Source: Thermohahella caldifontis (GTDB taxonomy: Bacteria > Pseudomonadota > Gammaproteobacteria > Pseudomonadales > Oleiphilaceae). Taken from it: 64,000 bases of DNA. Location of the stretch: contig NZ_CP154858.1 in assembly GCF_041153465.1 (NCBI RefSeq), positions 1 to 64,000 on the forward strand. The letters are read 5' to 3'. Of the stretch, positions 20,600 to 29,029 are shown in pieces (the first letter of the stretch is position 1; each line of letters starts with the position of its first letter). A program made the translations under genes and the position numbers. The notes beneath the pieces were generated by a model. That model made no database searches. It had not been told where the DNA came from and saw only the letters and a program-made list of their open reading frames with translations.

Positions 20600-22419
20600 G
20601 GTGAGCCGGTTTCCGGAAAGACTTGGCCGTTCTCAAAATAGGCCCACTGGAGACGGCGGCCCAACCTTCGGGGCGTGGCTTTGTATATCAGGCCCGTTAC
20701 ACCGTCCAGTTCAAAGGCGTCAAAGGCTTTCAGAAAAGGAAGCCGTCGAATGATTTCCAGCGCATCGGCACCCAGCGCATAAAGTCTCAGGTAGGCGGGC
20801 TGAGCACCCTCAACCGTTACGGCAACCTTCACCGGGTTCGAGCGGGTCAGCATCCAGGGCATTTCCGGGAAGCGTACGCCGTTCAGATCCTTGTCCTTTT
20901 CGGGGGCGACAATACCACTGTGAATCAAAGAGGTGGCATAAACGGGAATACCGCCCGCGTAGTGAAACGCGAGAAGAGGCTTGATCTGACGGCCGCTTAC
21001 GGGAGTTGCGATCATGATGATGGCGTCGATATCACTCCGGGCACGAAGTCGGTAGTCCAGCTTCTCTCCCAGAACAGTCTGGAGTGTTCGCCCCCGCTGC
21101 CGGCTTTCTGAAGTGCCTACCAGTTTCCCCACCTGGGTGCTCAGATTATCGGTTCTGCCGTAAGTCTGTTCGCTTGTAATCTGCACGCCCAGCAGGCTGG
21201 CCTGGCTGCGGAAGCTGTTGACGGCGTCACGCGCCCAGTCGGTGTCGGGGTAAATCACTGCAATACGCCGCCGACCCTCTGCAGAGAGGCGTTCCGCAAT
21301 CTGGCGAAGTTCATCTTCACCCGAAAGTGCAAAAAAATAGTGGGATATTGCCGCGTCTGGTGTTGTTGAGTCGGGGGTGTTCATGGCCAGCATGGGGGTG
21401 GAAAAGCCGGCCTGTATCCACTGCCGGATGCGCGTCTTGTCCAATGGGCCAACGATGGCGTCAATGCTTTCGCGGTCGAGAAGTGAGCCGAGTGACTCAG
21501 TGGATAGTTGATTGCTGTCGGCCAGAAGGAGTCTGGGACGTGTGTCGGGATTCAGCTGATACCATGCGGCAATGAGGCCATCACGGATCGCCTGGCCTGC
21601 GGCGCCCAGCCGGCCGCTTTGCGGAAGCGCCACAAGAACCGTTTTCGGTGTGACGGACTCAAAGCGAGCGATCAGGGTCAGCTCCTCCGGGGGATAGAGG
21701 GCTGCAGGGTGGCCAGGCCACAGGGTCTGCCACTGCTCCAGAGCCTGGCGTTGGAGTTCCAGGCGTCCCAGTGCCTGTTTGATGCTGACCGCAAGTTCCA
21801 GCCAGCCGTACCAGTCACCGGTCGTTTCCGGCTCGAGGTTCATGGCATCCTCGAGTTCTCCGGTCGGGACGCCCGACAGATGTGTCCAGATCCGCTGGCT
21901 GAAGTCGGGGGCGGATTCCGCCGGTTCCAGCCCGGACAGTCGTGTGAGCCAGTATGCCGCTTTGAGCGACTGGCCGTTGAGTTCGTAGACGTCTGCCAGC
22001 TGCGCGAGTGTGGCACGCAGGTCGTCCAGTGGTTGTTGATCCAGAGGCAATGCTGCCAATCGGTCTGCGGGGACAAGCGCATTTTCAGGTTGTCCGCGCT
22101 GCAATTCCAGTTCGATGGCCAATCGGTTCAGTGTCATTCGGTCCGGTACCGGCAGACTGGATTCCGTCAGGGCGAGTGTTTGGACAATCAGTCTGGCCTG
22201 TTCCAGCTCACCCAGCTCGCGCAACAGTCGGGCAGCATCCAGCAAGAGGCGTTCCCTTTGCGGGGAAAGTGCGGATCTGGCTTGTTCGAGGAGTGCCTGT
22301 GGTGTATTAGCTGCCGTCTGACTTGTCGTGGTGGTCGGTGCTTGTTTCGGTGTGCTGGCACAACCTGTAAATAGCAGCGTGATAACACACAGGGATGCCG
22401 CTACAATTGCCCTTTTCAT
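20596..22419 (-). CDS. lpoA: Outer-membrane lipoprotein activator of PBP1a (LpoA)
   Basis: The 607-residue lipoprotein stimulates peptidoglycan synthase PBP1a from the outer membrane. The start at 22419 is chosen because it gives a lipoprotein signal peptide (MKRAIVAASL then a hydrophobic run and FTGCAS lipobox near residue 20); an open frame continues 85 residues upstream, but that part looks non-coding. After the cysteine, a TPR-like helical domain (about 40-260) is followed by a periplasmic-binding-protein-like C-terminal domain with TPKTVLVALPQSGRLGAAG and the IAVIYPDTDWARD segment. It is divergently arranged with rsmI, 73 bases away. Confidence 0.9.
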   Translation of the reverse strand: MKRAIVAASLCVITLLFTGCASTPKQAPTTTTSQTAANTPQALLEQARSALSPQRERLLLDAARLLRELGELEQARLIVQTLALTESSLPVPDRMTLNRLAIELELQRGQPENALVPADRLAALPLDQQPLDDLRATLAQLADVYELNGQSLKAAYWLTRLSGLEPAESAPDFSQRIWTHLSGVPTGELEDAMNLEPETTGDWYGWLELAVSIKQALGRLELQRQALEQWQTLWPGHPAALYPPEELTLIARFESVTPKTVLVALPQSGRLGAAGQAIRDGLIAAWYQLNPDTRPRLLLADSNQLSTESLGSLLDRESIDAIVGPLDKTRIRQWIQAGFSTPMLAMNTPDSTTPDAAISHYFFALSGEDELRQIAERLSAEGRRRIAVIYPDTDWARDAVNSFRSQASLLGVQITSEQTYGRTDNLSTQVGKLVGTSESRQRGRTLQTVLGEKLDYRLRARSDIDAIIMIATPVSGRQIKPLLAFHYAGGIPVYATSLIHSGIVAPEKDKDLNGVRFPEMPWMLTRSNPVKVAVTVEGAQPAYLRLYALGADALEIIRRLPFLKAFDAFELDGVTGLIYKATPRRLGRRLQWAYFENGQVFPETGSP

Positions 22420-22492
22420 GAACGTCCCGATCTGGTTGATATGGCGGCATTGTATCAGAGAAGGGGTGTCAGGCTGAATCACCGGAGGAGCT

Positions 22493-23338
22493 GTGACGGG
22501 AAATTTGAGTGTTGTGGCAACGCCGATCGGAAACCTGGGTGATTTGTCACCGCGTGCGCGTGAGGTATTGGGCTGCGCGGACCGTATTCTGGCGGAAGAT
22601 ACGAGGCATACACGAAAGTTGCTGTCTCTGTGCGGCATATCAGCGCCGCAGCTGGTTTCGTTGCATGAACACAATGAGCGTGGCCGGATAGATCAGGTTC
22701 TTGCCTGGCTGGCTTCCGGGGAACAGTTGGCACTGGTTTCGGATGCCGGTACACCGCTGATTTCCGATCCCGGGTACCCGCTGGTACGGGCAGTCAGGGA
22801 GGCAGGCTATCGGGTTATACCTGTCCCGGGGGCCTGTGCATTGATCGCTGCGCTGAGTGCGTCGGGGCTGCCGACGGATCGTTTTGTGTTCGAAGGGTTT
22901 CTGCCCGCCAGAGCATCGGCCCGGCGGGAAACGCTTGCACGCTTGCGTCATGAGCCGCGTACGCTGGTATTCTATGAGTCGGGTCACCGTATTGAGCAGA
23001 TGCTTTCAGACGCGATGGAAATCATGGGGCAGGAGCGTGAGGTGGTTGTCGCCCGAGAATTGACCAAGACCTTTGAAACCTTTCTGGGAGGCACGCTGGA
23101 AGAAGTGTTGGATGCGGTGCGCTCGGATGACAACCAGCGCAAGGGAGAATTTGTGGTCATGGTCAGGGGTGCGAAAGACGTGCCCGATGCGTTGAGTCTT
23201 GATGAAAACCGGCTTCTTGAGGCGCTTGCCGAGGTGTTGCCACCCAAGACAGCGGCAGTGACAGCCGTGCGGCTGCTGGGCGGCCACAAGCGCCAGTGGT
23301 ACGAGCGTTTGATGGCGCTGAAAAAAACAGGCGAATGA
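22493..23338 (+). CDS. rsmI: 16S rRNA (cytidine-1402 2'-O)-methyltransferase
   Basis: A 281-residue tetrapyrrole-methylase-fold enzyme that methylates C1402 of 16S rRNA using S-adenosylmethionine. Motifs: LSVVATPIGNLGDLSPRA at the N-terminus, AEDTRHTRKLL, ALVSDAGTPLISDPGYPLV and VPGACALIAALSASGL. The GTG start follows a GGAGGAG ribosome site. The gene diverges from lpoA, the arrangement found in E. coli, and rnpB starts about 57 bases downstream. Confidence 0.96.
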   Translation: MTGNLSVVATPIGNLGDLSPRAREVLGCADRILAEDTRHTRKLLSLCGISAPQLVSLHEHNERGRIDQVLAWLASGEQLALVSDAGTPLISDPGYPLVRAVREAGYRVIPVPGACALIAALSASGLPTDRFVFEGFLPARASARRETLARLRHEPRTLVFYESGHRIEQMLSDAMEIMGQEREVVVARELTKTFETFLGGTLEEVLDAVRSDDNQRKGEFVVMVRGAKDVPDALSLDENRLLEALAEVLPPKTAAVTAVRLLGGHKRQWYERLMALKKTGE

Positions 23339-23395
23339 GCGGAGGCAGCCACCGTCTGACTTGAGTCGGCTGTGCAAACCCGTTAAAGTGGCGTC

Positions 23396-23740
23396 GGGAA
23401 GTCTGCCGGACAGTCGCTGCTGTCGCAAGACAGGGGAGGAAAGTCCGGGCTCCGCAGGGCAGGGTGCCAGGTAACGCCTGGGCGGCGAGAGCCGACGGAA
23501 AGTGCAACAGAAAGGATACCGCCTGCCTCGGCAGGTAAGGGTGAAAAGGTGCGGTAAGAGCGCACCGCGCGACTGGTAACAGTTTGCGGCGATGGTAAAC
23601 CCCACCCGGAGCAAGACCAAATAGGAATCCAATGGTGTGGCCCGCACCGGATTCGGGTAGGTTGCTAGAGGTGTCCGGCGACGGACATCCCAGATAAATG
23701 ACTGTCTTCAACAGAACCCGGCTTACAGGCAGGCTTCCCC
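23396..23740 (+). ncRNA. rnpB: RNase P RNA, bacterial class A
   Basis: The catalytic RNA of RNase P, which trims tRNA 5' leaders. Conserved blocks are in order: GAGGAAAGTCCGGGCTC near 23435, CAGGGTGCCAGGTAACGCCTGG, AAGGGTGAAAAGGTGCGGTAAGAGCGCACCGCGC-type core near 23538 and the closing CAGAACCCGGCTTA near 23712. The terminal helix P1 pairs GGGAAGTCTGCC (23396-) with GGCAGGCTTCCC (-23740). A TTTTTCT tail follows, giving a natural terminator. Exact ends are inferred from P1 and may shift a few bases. Confidence 0.95.
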
Positions 23741-23941
23741 TTTTTCTCCACCCGATCCCGTTCTGATTTTTGTTTCTCTAATAGCAAAAAATTCTTTGAA
23801 TTCACAATCTTTCTAAATTGGCGTCGTAGCCCGCTGATTTGGCTGTCTTTTTTTTCATATTTAGTTGTCCTTTCTCTGATTCTCCGGCCTAACTCGTTGT
23901 CTTTTAAGAAGAAAATATAGAAGCGCATACGCCTTTTGTTA
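23741..23941. other. AT-rich spacer between rnpB and mraZ
   Basis: About 200 bases that are visibly richer in A and T than the rest of the window. A minus-strand open frame (23665-23979, 104 codons, lysine/arginine-rich) crosses it, but its last 25 codons read antisense through rnpB, a known source of false genes. I see no other structure than T-runs at 23741 and 23850-23857. It separates rnpB from the dcw promoter. Confidence 0.5.
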
Positions 23942-23970
23942 TTGCAAAGGTTCAAGGTTGTTTCTATAGT
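23942..23970 (+). promoter_or_regulatory. Promoter of mraZ and the dcw cluster
   Basis: TTGCAA (23942-23947) and TATAGT (23965-23970) with a 17-base spacer form a good sigma70 promoter. Start of transcription would fall near 23976, immediately before the MraZ operator repeats. It is the probable main entry promoter for the gene string ending at ftsZ or lpxC. Confidence 0.7.
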
Positions 23971-23979
23971 GTGTGTCAA

Positions 23980-24013
23980 GTGGCGAAAAGTGGTTCAAAG
24001 TGGCGCAAAATGG
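23980..24013 (+). promoter_or_regulatory. MraZ operator repeats
   Basis: GTGG at 23980, 23990 and 24000, and ATGG at 24010, are spaced exactly 10 bases apart, each followed by an A-rich hexamer. Ten-base spaced TGG repeats in the mraZ leader are the known MraZ binding site, contacted on one face of the helix by the MraZ ring. They lie between the promoter and the mraZ start, so binding should repress the operon and close a feedback loop. Confidence 0.75.
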
Positions 24014-24039
24014 AATTTGCAGGCTGAAAGGGGCATAGG

Positions 24040-24495
24040 GTGTTCAGAGGCATTACGACCATCAATATGGACGCGAAGGGGCGGTTTGCATTACCGACCC
24101 GTTATCGCGACCGTGTGGCCGAAATGTGCGCCAATCAGCTAGTCGTGACCATTGATACTCAGGAGCGCTGCCTGCTGATCTATCCGCTGCCCGAATGGGA
24201 AGTCATTGAAAAGAAGCTGGATGAACTGCCCGGGCATAACCCGGCCGTGCGTCGTATCCAGCGTATGCTGATCGGCCATGCCACGGACGTGGAGGTGGAC
24301 GGTCAGGGTCGGGTGTTGCTGTCTCAGGAGTTGCGTGAGTATGCCGGCCTCGAGAAAAAAGTGGTGCTGATGGGGCAGGGGCGCAAGTTCGAACTCTGGG
24401 ATGAGGCGGCCTGGAAGGCAAAACAGGCCAGTTATCTGGAAGCGGCAGAAGACGCTCAGTTGTCAGAAGAGCTTCTGAACAGTTTGCCGTTGTGA
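24040..24495 (+). CDS. mraZ: Transcriptional regulator MraZ
   Basis: A 151-residue AbrB-like protein with two SpoVT-AbrB repeats: FRGITTINMDAKGRFALPTRYRD at the N-terminus (read in two parts) and DVEVDGQGRVLLSQELREY in the middle. The DXXXR signature (DAKGR and DGQGR) that contacts operator DNA is present in both repeats. It heads the dcw cluster and typically represses it. The GTG start at 24040 puts the FRG motif at residues 2-4, as in homologues. The stop overlaps the rsmH start region. Confidence 0.96.
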   Translation: MFRGITTINMDAKGRFALPTRYRDRVAEMCANQLVVTIDTQERCLLIYPLPEWEVIEKKLDELPGHNPAVRRIQRMLIGHATDVEVDGQGRVLLSQELREYAGLEKKVVLMGQGRKFELWDEAAWKAKQASYLEAAEDAQLSEELLNSLPL

Positions 24496-25436
24496 ATGAT
24501 TTGCACAGAGTAAACATGATGCACGCAAGTGTCCTGCTCAACGAATCCATCGACCTGCTGCAACCGGAGCGCGGCGGGATCTTTCTCGATGGTACGTTTG
24601 GTCGCGGTGGACACAGTCGTGCCATTCTGAGCCGACTGCCGGCTGACGGCCGGCTCCTGGCGACGGACAAGGATCCCGAAGCCATCGAGGCGGGTCGGTT
24701 GCTGGCTGAAGAGGATGGTCGGTTCAGTATATTTCATGCGAGCTTTGCAGATGTGGACGCGGTGCTGGCTTCTGCCGGTGCCGGGGCGCTTGATGGTGTG
24801 CTGCTTGATCTGGGCGTGTCGTCTCCCCAGCTCGACCAGGCTGAGCGCGGATTCAGCTTTCTCAAGGATGGCCTCCTGGACATGCGAATGGACTGTACGC
24901 GAGGAGAATCGGCAGCGGACTGGATTGCCCGTGCCGAGGAAGACGAGATGGTACGGGTATTCCGTGATTACGGTGAGGAGCGCTACGCAAAACGCATTGC
25001 CAGGGCCATTGTGTCAGCACGCGAGGAAGCGCCCATCACCCGCACGACTCAGCTGGCTGAGATCGTTGCTGCGGCGCATCCCCGGTGGGAGAAACACAAG
25101 CATCCCGCTACCCGGATCTTTCAGGCCATCCGTATTCATGTCAATGATGAGCTCGGGGATCTCGAGCGCGCCTTGGTCGCCATGTTCGACCGCCTCGCAC
25201 CGGGCGGACGTTTGGTCGTGATCAGCTTTCATTCGCTGGAGGACCGGATCGTCAAGCGCTTCATGAAAACCTGTGCGCAGCCACCGCACATACCTCGTGA
25301 CGTGCCTGTCAGGGACAGTGATTTGCCGGCTGCACGGGGACGTCTGCTGGCACGCAAGGTTCGTCCCGGGGAACGGGAGCTGGCCGGCAACCCCCGTGCA
25401 CGCAGCGCGGTTCTGAGAGCTTTGGAGAAACGATAA
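24492..25436 (+). CDS. rsmH: 16S rRNA (cytosine-1402 N4)-methyltransferase
   Basis: The 314-residue SAM-dependent methyltransferase modifies N4 of C1402, the same nucleotide whose ribose is methylated by RsmI encoded 1.1 kb upstream. Features: HASVLLNESIDLL, the SAM loop FLDGTFGRGGHSRAIL, LDLGVSSPQLD and FHSLEDRIVKRF. The GTG at 24492 overlaps mraZ by four bases; an internal ATG at residue 9 is possible. It is the standard second gene of the dcw cluster. Confidence 0.96.
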   Translation: MNDLHRVNMMHASVLLNESIDLLQPERGGIFLDGTFGRGGHSRAILSRLPADGRLLATDKDPEAIEAGRLLAEEDGRFSIFHASFADVDAVLASAGAGALDGVLLDLGVSSPQLDQAERGFSFLKDGLLDMRMDCTRGESAADWIARAEEDEMVRVFRDYGEERYAKRIARAIVSAREEAPITRTTQLAEIVAAAHPRWEKHKHPATRIFQAIRIHVNDELGDLERALVAMFDRLAPGGRLVVISFHSLEDRIVKRFMKTCAQPPHIPRDVPVRDSDLPAARGRLLARKVRPGERELAGNPRARSAVLRALEKR

Positions 25437-25855
25437 TGATGATTCGTCATCAGCCCGTGGGCGCGACGCGCAAACAACCCCGGACATCTGCGGTGCAGGC
25501 GGTCCGTATTCGTACCGGCGCGGGCGTTGAGACCTTCCGGAACTGGATGCAGGAGACCCGGCAGCTGATTGGCCGGCTTCTGCGCGGAAAGAATCTGGTT
25601 ACGGCGGGTCTGGCCGCGCTGGTCGTGGTGTCATGTTTCGGGGTGATCTACAGCGCCAGTCTCAACCGGGGGCTTTATCGCACACTCGACAAACTGGAGC
25701 AGGAGCGCGCGCGTCTGGACAAGGAGTGGGTACAGTTGCTCCTTGAGGAGAGTAGCTGGGGCGCACCCAGCCGGATTGAGTCCATAGCCGTGAACAAGTT
25801 GCACATGGTGCAGCCGGCAGCCCGGGAAATCGTTCTTGTGAGGAAACCCAGGTGA
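25436..25855 (+). CDS. ftsL: Cell division protein FtsL
   Basis: A 139-residue bitopic protein with a cytoplasmic arm of about 55 residues, one membrane span (about 57-75, rich in LAALVVVSCFGVIY) and a periplasmic coiled-coil segment (KLEQERARLDKEWVQLLLEE). It links FtsQ and FtsB to FtsWI in the divisome. The cytoplasmic arm is longer than in E. coli. It starts one base inside rsmH and its last four bases overlap ftsI. FtsL varies in sequence, so the call leans on position and topology. Confidence 0.9.
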   Translation: MMIRHQPVGATRKQPRTSAVQAVRIRTGAGVETFRNWMQETRQLIGRLLRGKNLVTAGLAALVVVSCFGVIYSASLNRGLYRTLDKLEQERARLDKEWVQLLLEESSWGAPSRIESIAVNKLHMVQPAAREIVLVRKPR

Positions 25856-27552
25856 GCGAACGGATTCCGCGTACACGCATAGCAGTAGTCATCGTGGTGA
25901 TTGCTTCGGCATTCTCCACGCTGATCTGGCGTGTGGTGGATCTGCACATCATGGATCATGCGTTTCTGGCGCGGCAGGGCGACCTGCGCACGATTCGTGA
26001 GGAAGTGATTCCTGCACGTCGGGGCATGATTACTGATCGCCGGGGTACGCCTTTGGCGGTGAGTGCGCCGGCGTGGGATATCTGGGTGGATCCCTTGCAT
26101 GCGCGACCTGACAAGGCCGAGTGGCAGAAGCTGTGCAAAACACTCGGGCTCTCGTGTGCGGACGTGCTGGCCAGAGTGGTCAGAGCCCAGTCAGCAGGCG
26201 GCCGGTTCCTCTATCTGGGGCGGGCAGTGCCTCCCTCGACCAAAACGAAGCTTGATGCTCTGGATCTGGACGGTGTTTCGGCTCGTCCGGTATTCAAACG
26301 ATTCTATCCGGCCGGCGAAGTGGCGGCCCATGTGGTGGGGCTGACTGATATTGATGAAAACGGGCAGGAAGGTATCGAACTGCGTCTGGATGACATCCTG
26401 AAAGGGCATGATGGACTGCGCAAGATACTCGTGGACGGACGGGGGCGTCTGGTACGTCCTCTCTCGCGTGTGCGTCCGGCTGAACCGGGGCAGGATGTAC
26501 GGCTGAGTCTTGACATGCGATTGCAGTACCAGGCCTATCGGGAGCTGAAGGCCGCGGTGGAGGCCCATGCGGCGCGATCCGGCTCGCTGGTCATGCTGGA
26601 TGTCAGGACCGGGGAGGTACTGGCCATGGTGAACCAGCCCTCCTTCAACCCCAACAATCGGCAAACCATGGATCCTGAAGGTTTGCGTAACCGGGCAGTG
26701 GTAGATACCTTCGAGCCCGGCTCCACAGTCAAACCATTTACGATCAGCGCAGCGCTGAACAGCGGGCGCTTCAGCCTGGATTCTGTGGTCAACACCTCGC
26801 CCGGGTATCTGCGTCTCAATGGCAATACCATCCGTGATGTTCATGCATACGGCGAGATTGATCTGGCCACTGTCATCATCAAGTCCAGCAATGTGGGGAC
26901 CAGCAAGGTGGCGCTGGCATTGGGCATTGAGCCGGTCTGGGATATGTTTTACAAGGTCGGATTTGGTCAGGCGACCGGTATAGAGCTGCCGGGCGAGGCG
27001 GTGGGCGTTCTGCCCAGTTTCCCCAAGTGGCCCCGTGTCAGGATTGCTGCCTTGTCTTATGGATACGGGCTGTCCGTGACGCCATTACAGTTGGCGCATG
27101 CATATCAGGTTCTGGCTAATGATGGTGTTGCCACCCCGGTTTCCATCCTGGCGGGGGGCACAAAAGGCTATTCTTCTCGTCCGGTCATGCCTGCGAACGT
27201 CGCGCGGGCCATGCGTGGTGTGCTTGCCCGGGTGGTCGAAAAGGGCGGCACTGGAACCCGGGCGGCACTGGAAGCCTGGCGGGTGGCGGGCAAGACGGGT
27301 ACGGTACACCGCGTCGGCAGCAATGGCTATATGGATGATAACTACATTTCCGTTTTCGCCGGCTTTGCGCCGGTGGATGCGCCACGAATTGCCACCGTGG
27401 TGGTCATCGAAGGGGCCAGCAAGGGGGAATATTACGGTGGTGAAGTCGCCGCGCCCGTATTCCGCCGGGTTGTAGGCAGTGCGCTGCGTATTCTTAATGT
27501 GAAGCCGGACGGCGGAACCTGGATGCGGGTTGCTCAGGGAGGCATGCCATGA
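25852..27552 (+). CDS. ftsI: Septal peptidoglycan transpeptidase FtsI (PBP3)
   Basis: A 566-residue class B penicillin-binding protein that cross-links septal peptidoglycan. It has a short cytoplasmic tail, one membrane span (about 9-28), the pedestal domain with RRGMITDRRGTPLAVS, and a transpeptidase domain with the three active-site motifs STVK (S291-K294), SSN (345-347) and KTG (481-483). All catalytic residues are present. It sits between ftsL and murE with four-base overlaps at both ends. Confidence 0.97.
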   Translation: MSERIPRTRIAVVIVVIASAFSTLIWRVVDLHIMDHAFLARQGDLRTIREEVIPARRGMITDRRGTPLAVSAPAWDIWVDPLHARPDKAEWQKLCKTLGLSCADVLARVVRAQSAGGRFLYLGRAVPPSTKTKLDALDLDGVSARPVFKRFYPAGEVAAHVVGLTDIDENGQEGIELRLDDILKGHDGLRKILVDGRGRLVRPLSRVRPAEPGQDVRLSLDMRLQYQAYRELKAAVEAHAARSGSLVMLDVRTGEVLAMVNQPSFNPNNRQTMDPEGLRNRAVVDTFEPGSTVKPFTISAALNSGRFSLDSVVNTSPGYLRLNGNTIRDVHAYGEIDLATVIIKSSNVGTSKVALALGIEPVWDMFYKVGFGQATGIELPGEAVGVLPSFPKWPRVRIAALSYGYGLSVTPLQLAHAYQVLANDGVATPVSILAGGTKGYSSRPVMPANVARAMRGVLARVVEKGGTGTRAALEAWRVAGKTGTVHRVGSNGYMDDNYISVFAGFAPVDAPRIATVVVIEGASKGEYYGGEVAAPVFRRVVGSALRILNVKPDGGTWMRVAQGGMP

Positions 27553-29029
27553 GGCGATTGGTGGATCTGACAAGCCGCAAGCTCCCGGAGTCCTTGGCTG
27601 AGGTGACCATTCGGGACCTCGCGCTGGATAGTCGCAAGATTGAGGGCGGTGAGCTGTTTCTGGCGCTTCAGGGGGCGCGCCTCGATGGTCGTCAGTTCAT
27701 TGATCAGGCTGTTGCGAATGGTGCAGCCGCAGTGCTCGCCGAGGGTGAGGCCAGCCTGGGACATGTAAATGGCGTGCCGGTGTGGCAGACACCTGATGCA
27801 CGCGTACTCGCAGGTGAAATGGCGCATGCACTCTACGGCTCGGTCACCACGTCCGGACTCAATGTCATCGGCGTAACGGGAACCAACGGGAAAACGTCCG
27901 TGACACATTTTATTGCGCAGTTGCTGCGCAGGGCCGGACGATCTGCAGCAGTCATCGGAACCATTGGTCAGGGCGTGCCCGGTGCGCTTCAGGAAACGCT
28001 GAATACGACCCCGGATGTGATTTCCCTGCACAAGGCACTGGCAGATCTCTATCATGGCGGGATGACGGAAGTGGCCATGGAGGTGTCTTCCCATGCGCTG
28101 GATCAGCGTCGCGTAGCATCCGTACGGTTTGCAGCGGCAGTCTTCACGAACATTACGCGGGACCATCTCGATTATCACCGGACGTTTGAACGCTATGCGG
28201 CCGCCAAGCGGCGCCTGTTTGACCAGTCGCCTCTGGATACTGCAATTATCAATGTCCAGGATCCTGTTGGCGCGGGCTGGTATGCCGAATTGGCCAGCGC
28301 TCACCCGGAACAGGTCATTGCCTATGGCAAACCGGGTAGTGATGTGTATGCTGACGCGCTTGAGCTGGAAGCAGAAGGTATCCGCGGGACTTTGGTGATC
28401 GGCGGTGAGCGCGCACCTTTCTATCTTCCGCTGATGGGGGATTTCAACGTTCAGAATGCTCTGGCGGCGGCTGCGTACATGGCATCCTGTGGTTACAGCG
28501 TCAGAAAAATAGCGGACTGGCTGGGTGCCCTGTCTGCAGTGCCCGGTCGCATGGAGATGCTGCGCCGGGAAGGGTTGCCCGCTGTTGTTGTGGATTATGC
28601 CCATACACCGGATGCACTGGAGAAGACGCTCAAAGCCCTTCGCGAGCATTGTCAGGGGCGCTTGTGGGTTCTGTTTGGCTGCGGCGGTCAGCGCGACCGG
28701 GGCAAGCGTCCCCAGATGGGGCGGGTGGCAGAAACCTGGGCGGATCGGGTTGTGCTCACGGATGACAACCCCAGAGGAGAGTCCCCCAATCCATTCTCAA
28801 GGATATCCTGGCCGGCATGCAAAAACCTCATCGGGCGGCGTGTATTCAGCCACGTGAAATGGCGGTGCAGTACTGTATTGAGCGAGCTGCGCCGGAAGAT
28901 GTGGTGCTGCTCGCGGGCAAGGGCCATGAAACCTGGCAGGAAATTGCGGGACAGCGCTATGCCTACAGTGATCTGGATGTGGCTCGGCAGGCCCTTTCGG
29001 CCAGGCGGGCACGCGAGGTGCGCTCATGA
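27549..29029 (+). CDS. murE: UDP-MurNAc-tripeptide ligase MurE, frameshifted in this sequence
   Basis: Adds meso-diaminopimelate to UDP-MurNAc-L-Ala-D-Glu in the cytoplasm. ATP loop GVTGTNGKTS, FTNITRDHLDYH, and the DNPR diaminopimelate motif (TDDNPRG near 405) are in frame 27549-28787. There the run of five C at 28783-28787 breaks the frame: with six C the protein continues as PQSILKDILAG and ends with VVLLAGKGHETWQE and a TGA at 29027-29029 that overlaps the murF ATG. Adding one base gives 493 residues, close to E. coli (495). As written, the frame runs on to 29087 with an unrelated tail. Because MurE is essential, a sequencing or assembly error is the likeliest reason. Confidence 0.93.

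Noticed and set aside
23665..23979. A 104-codon minus-strand frame between rnpB and mraZ
   Set aside because: Its end reads antisense through rnpB, a frequent source of false proteins, and the rest lies in AT-rich spacer; kept only as part of the spacer description.
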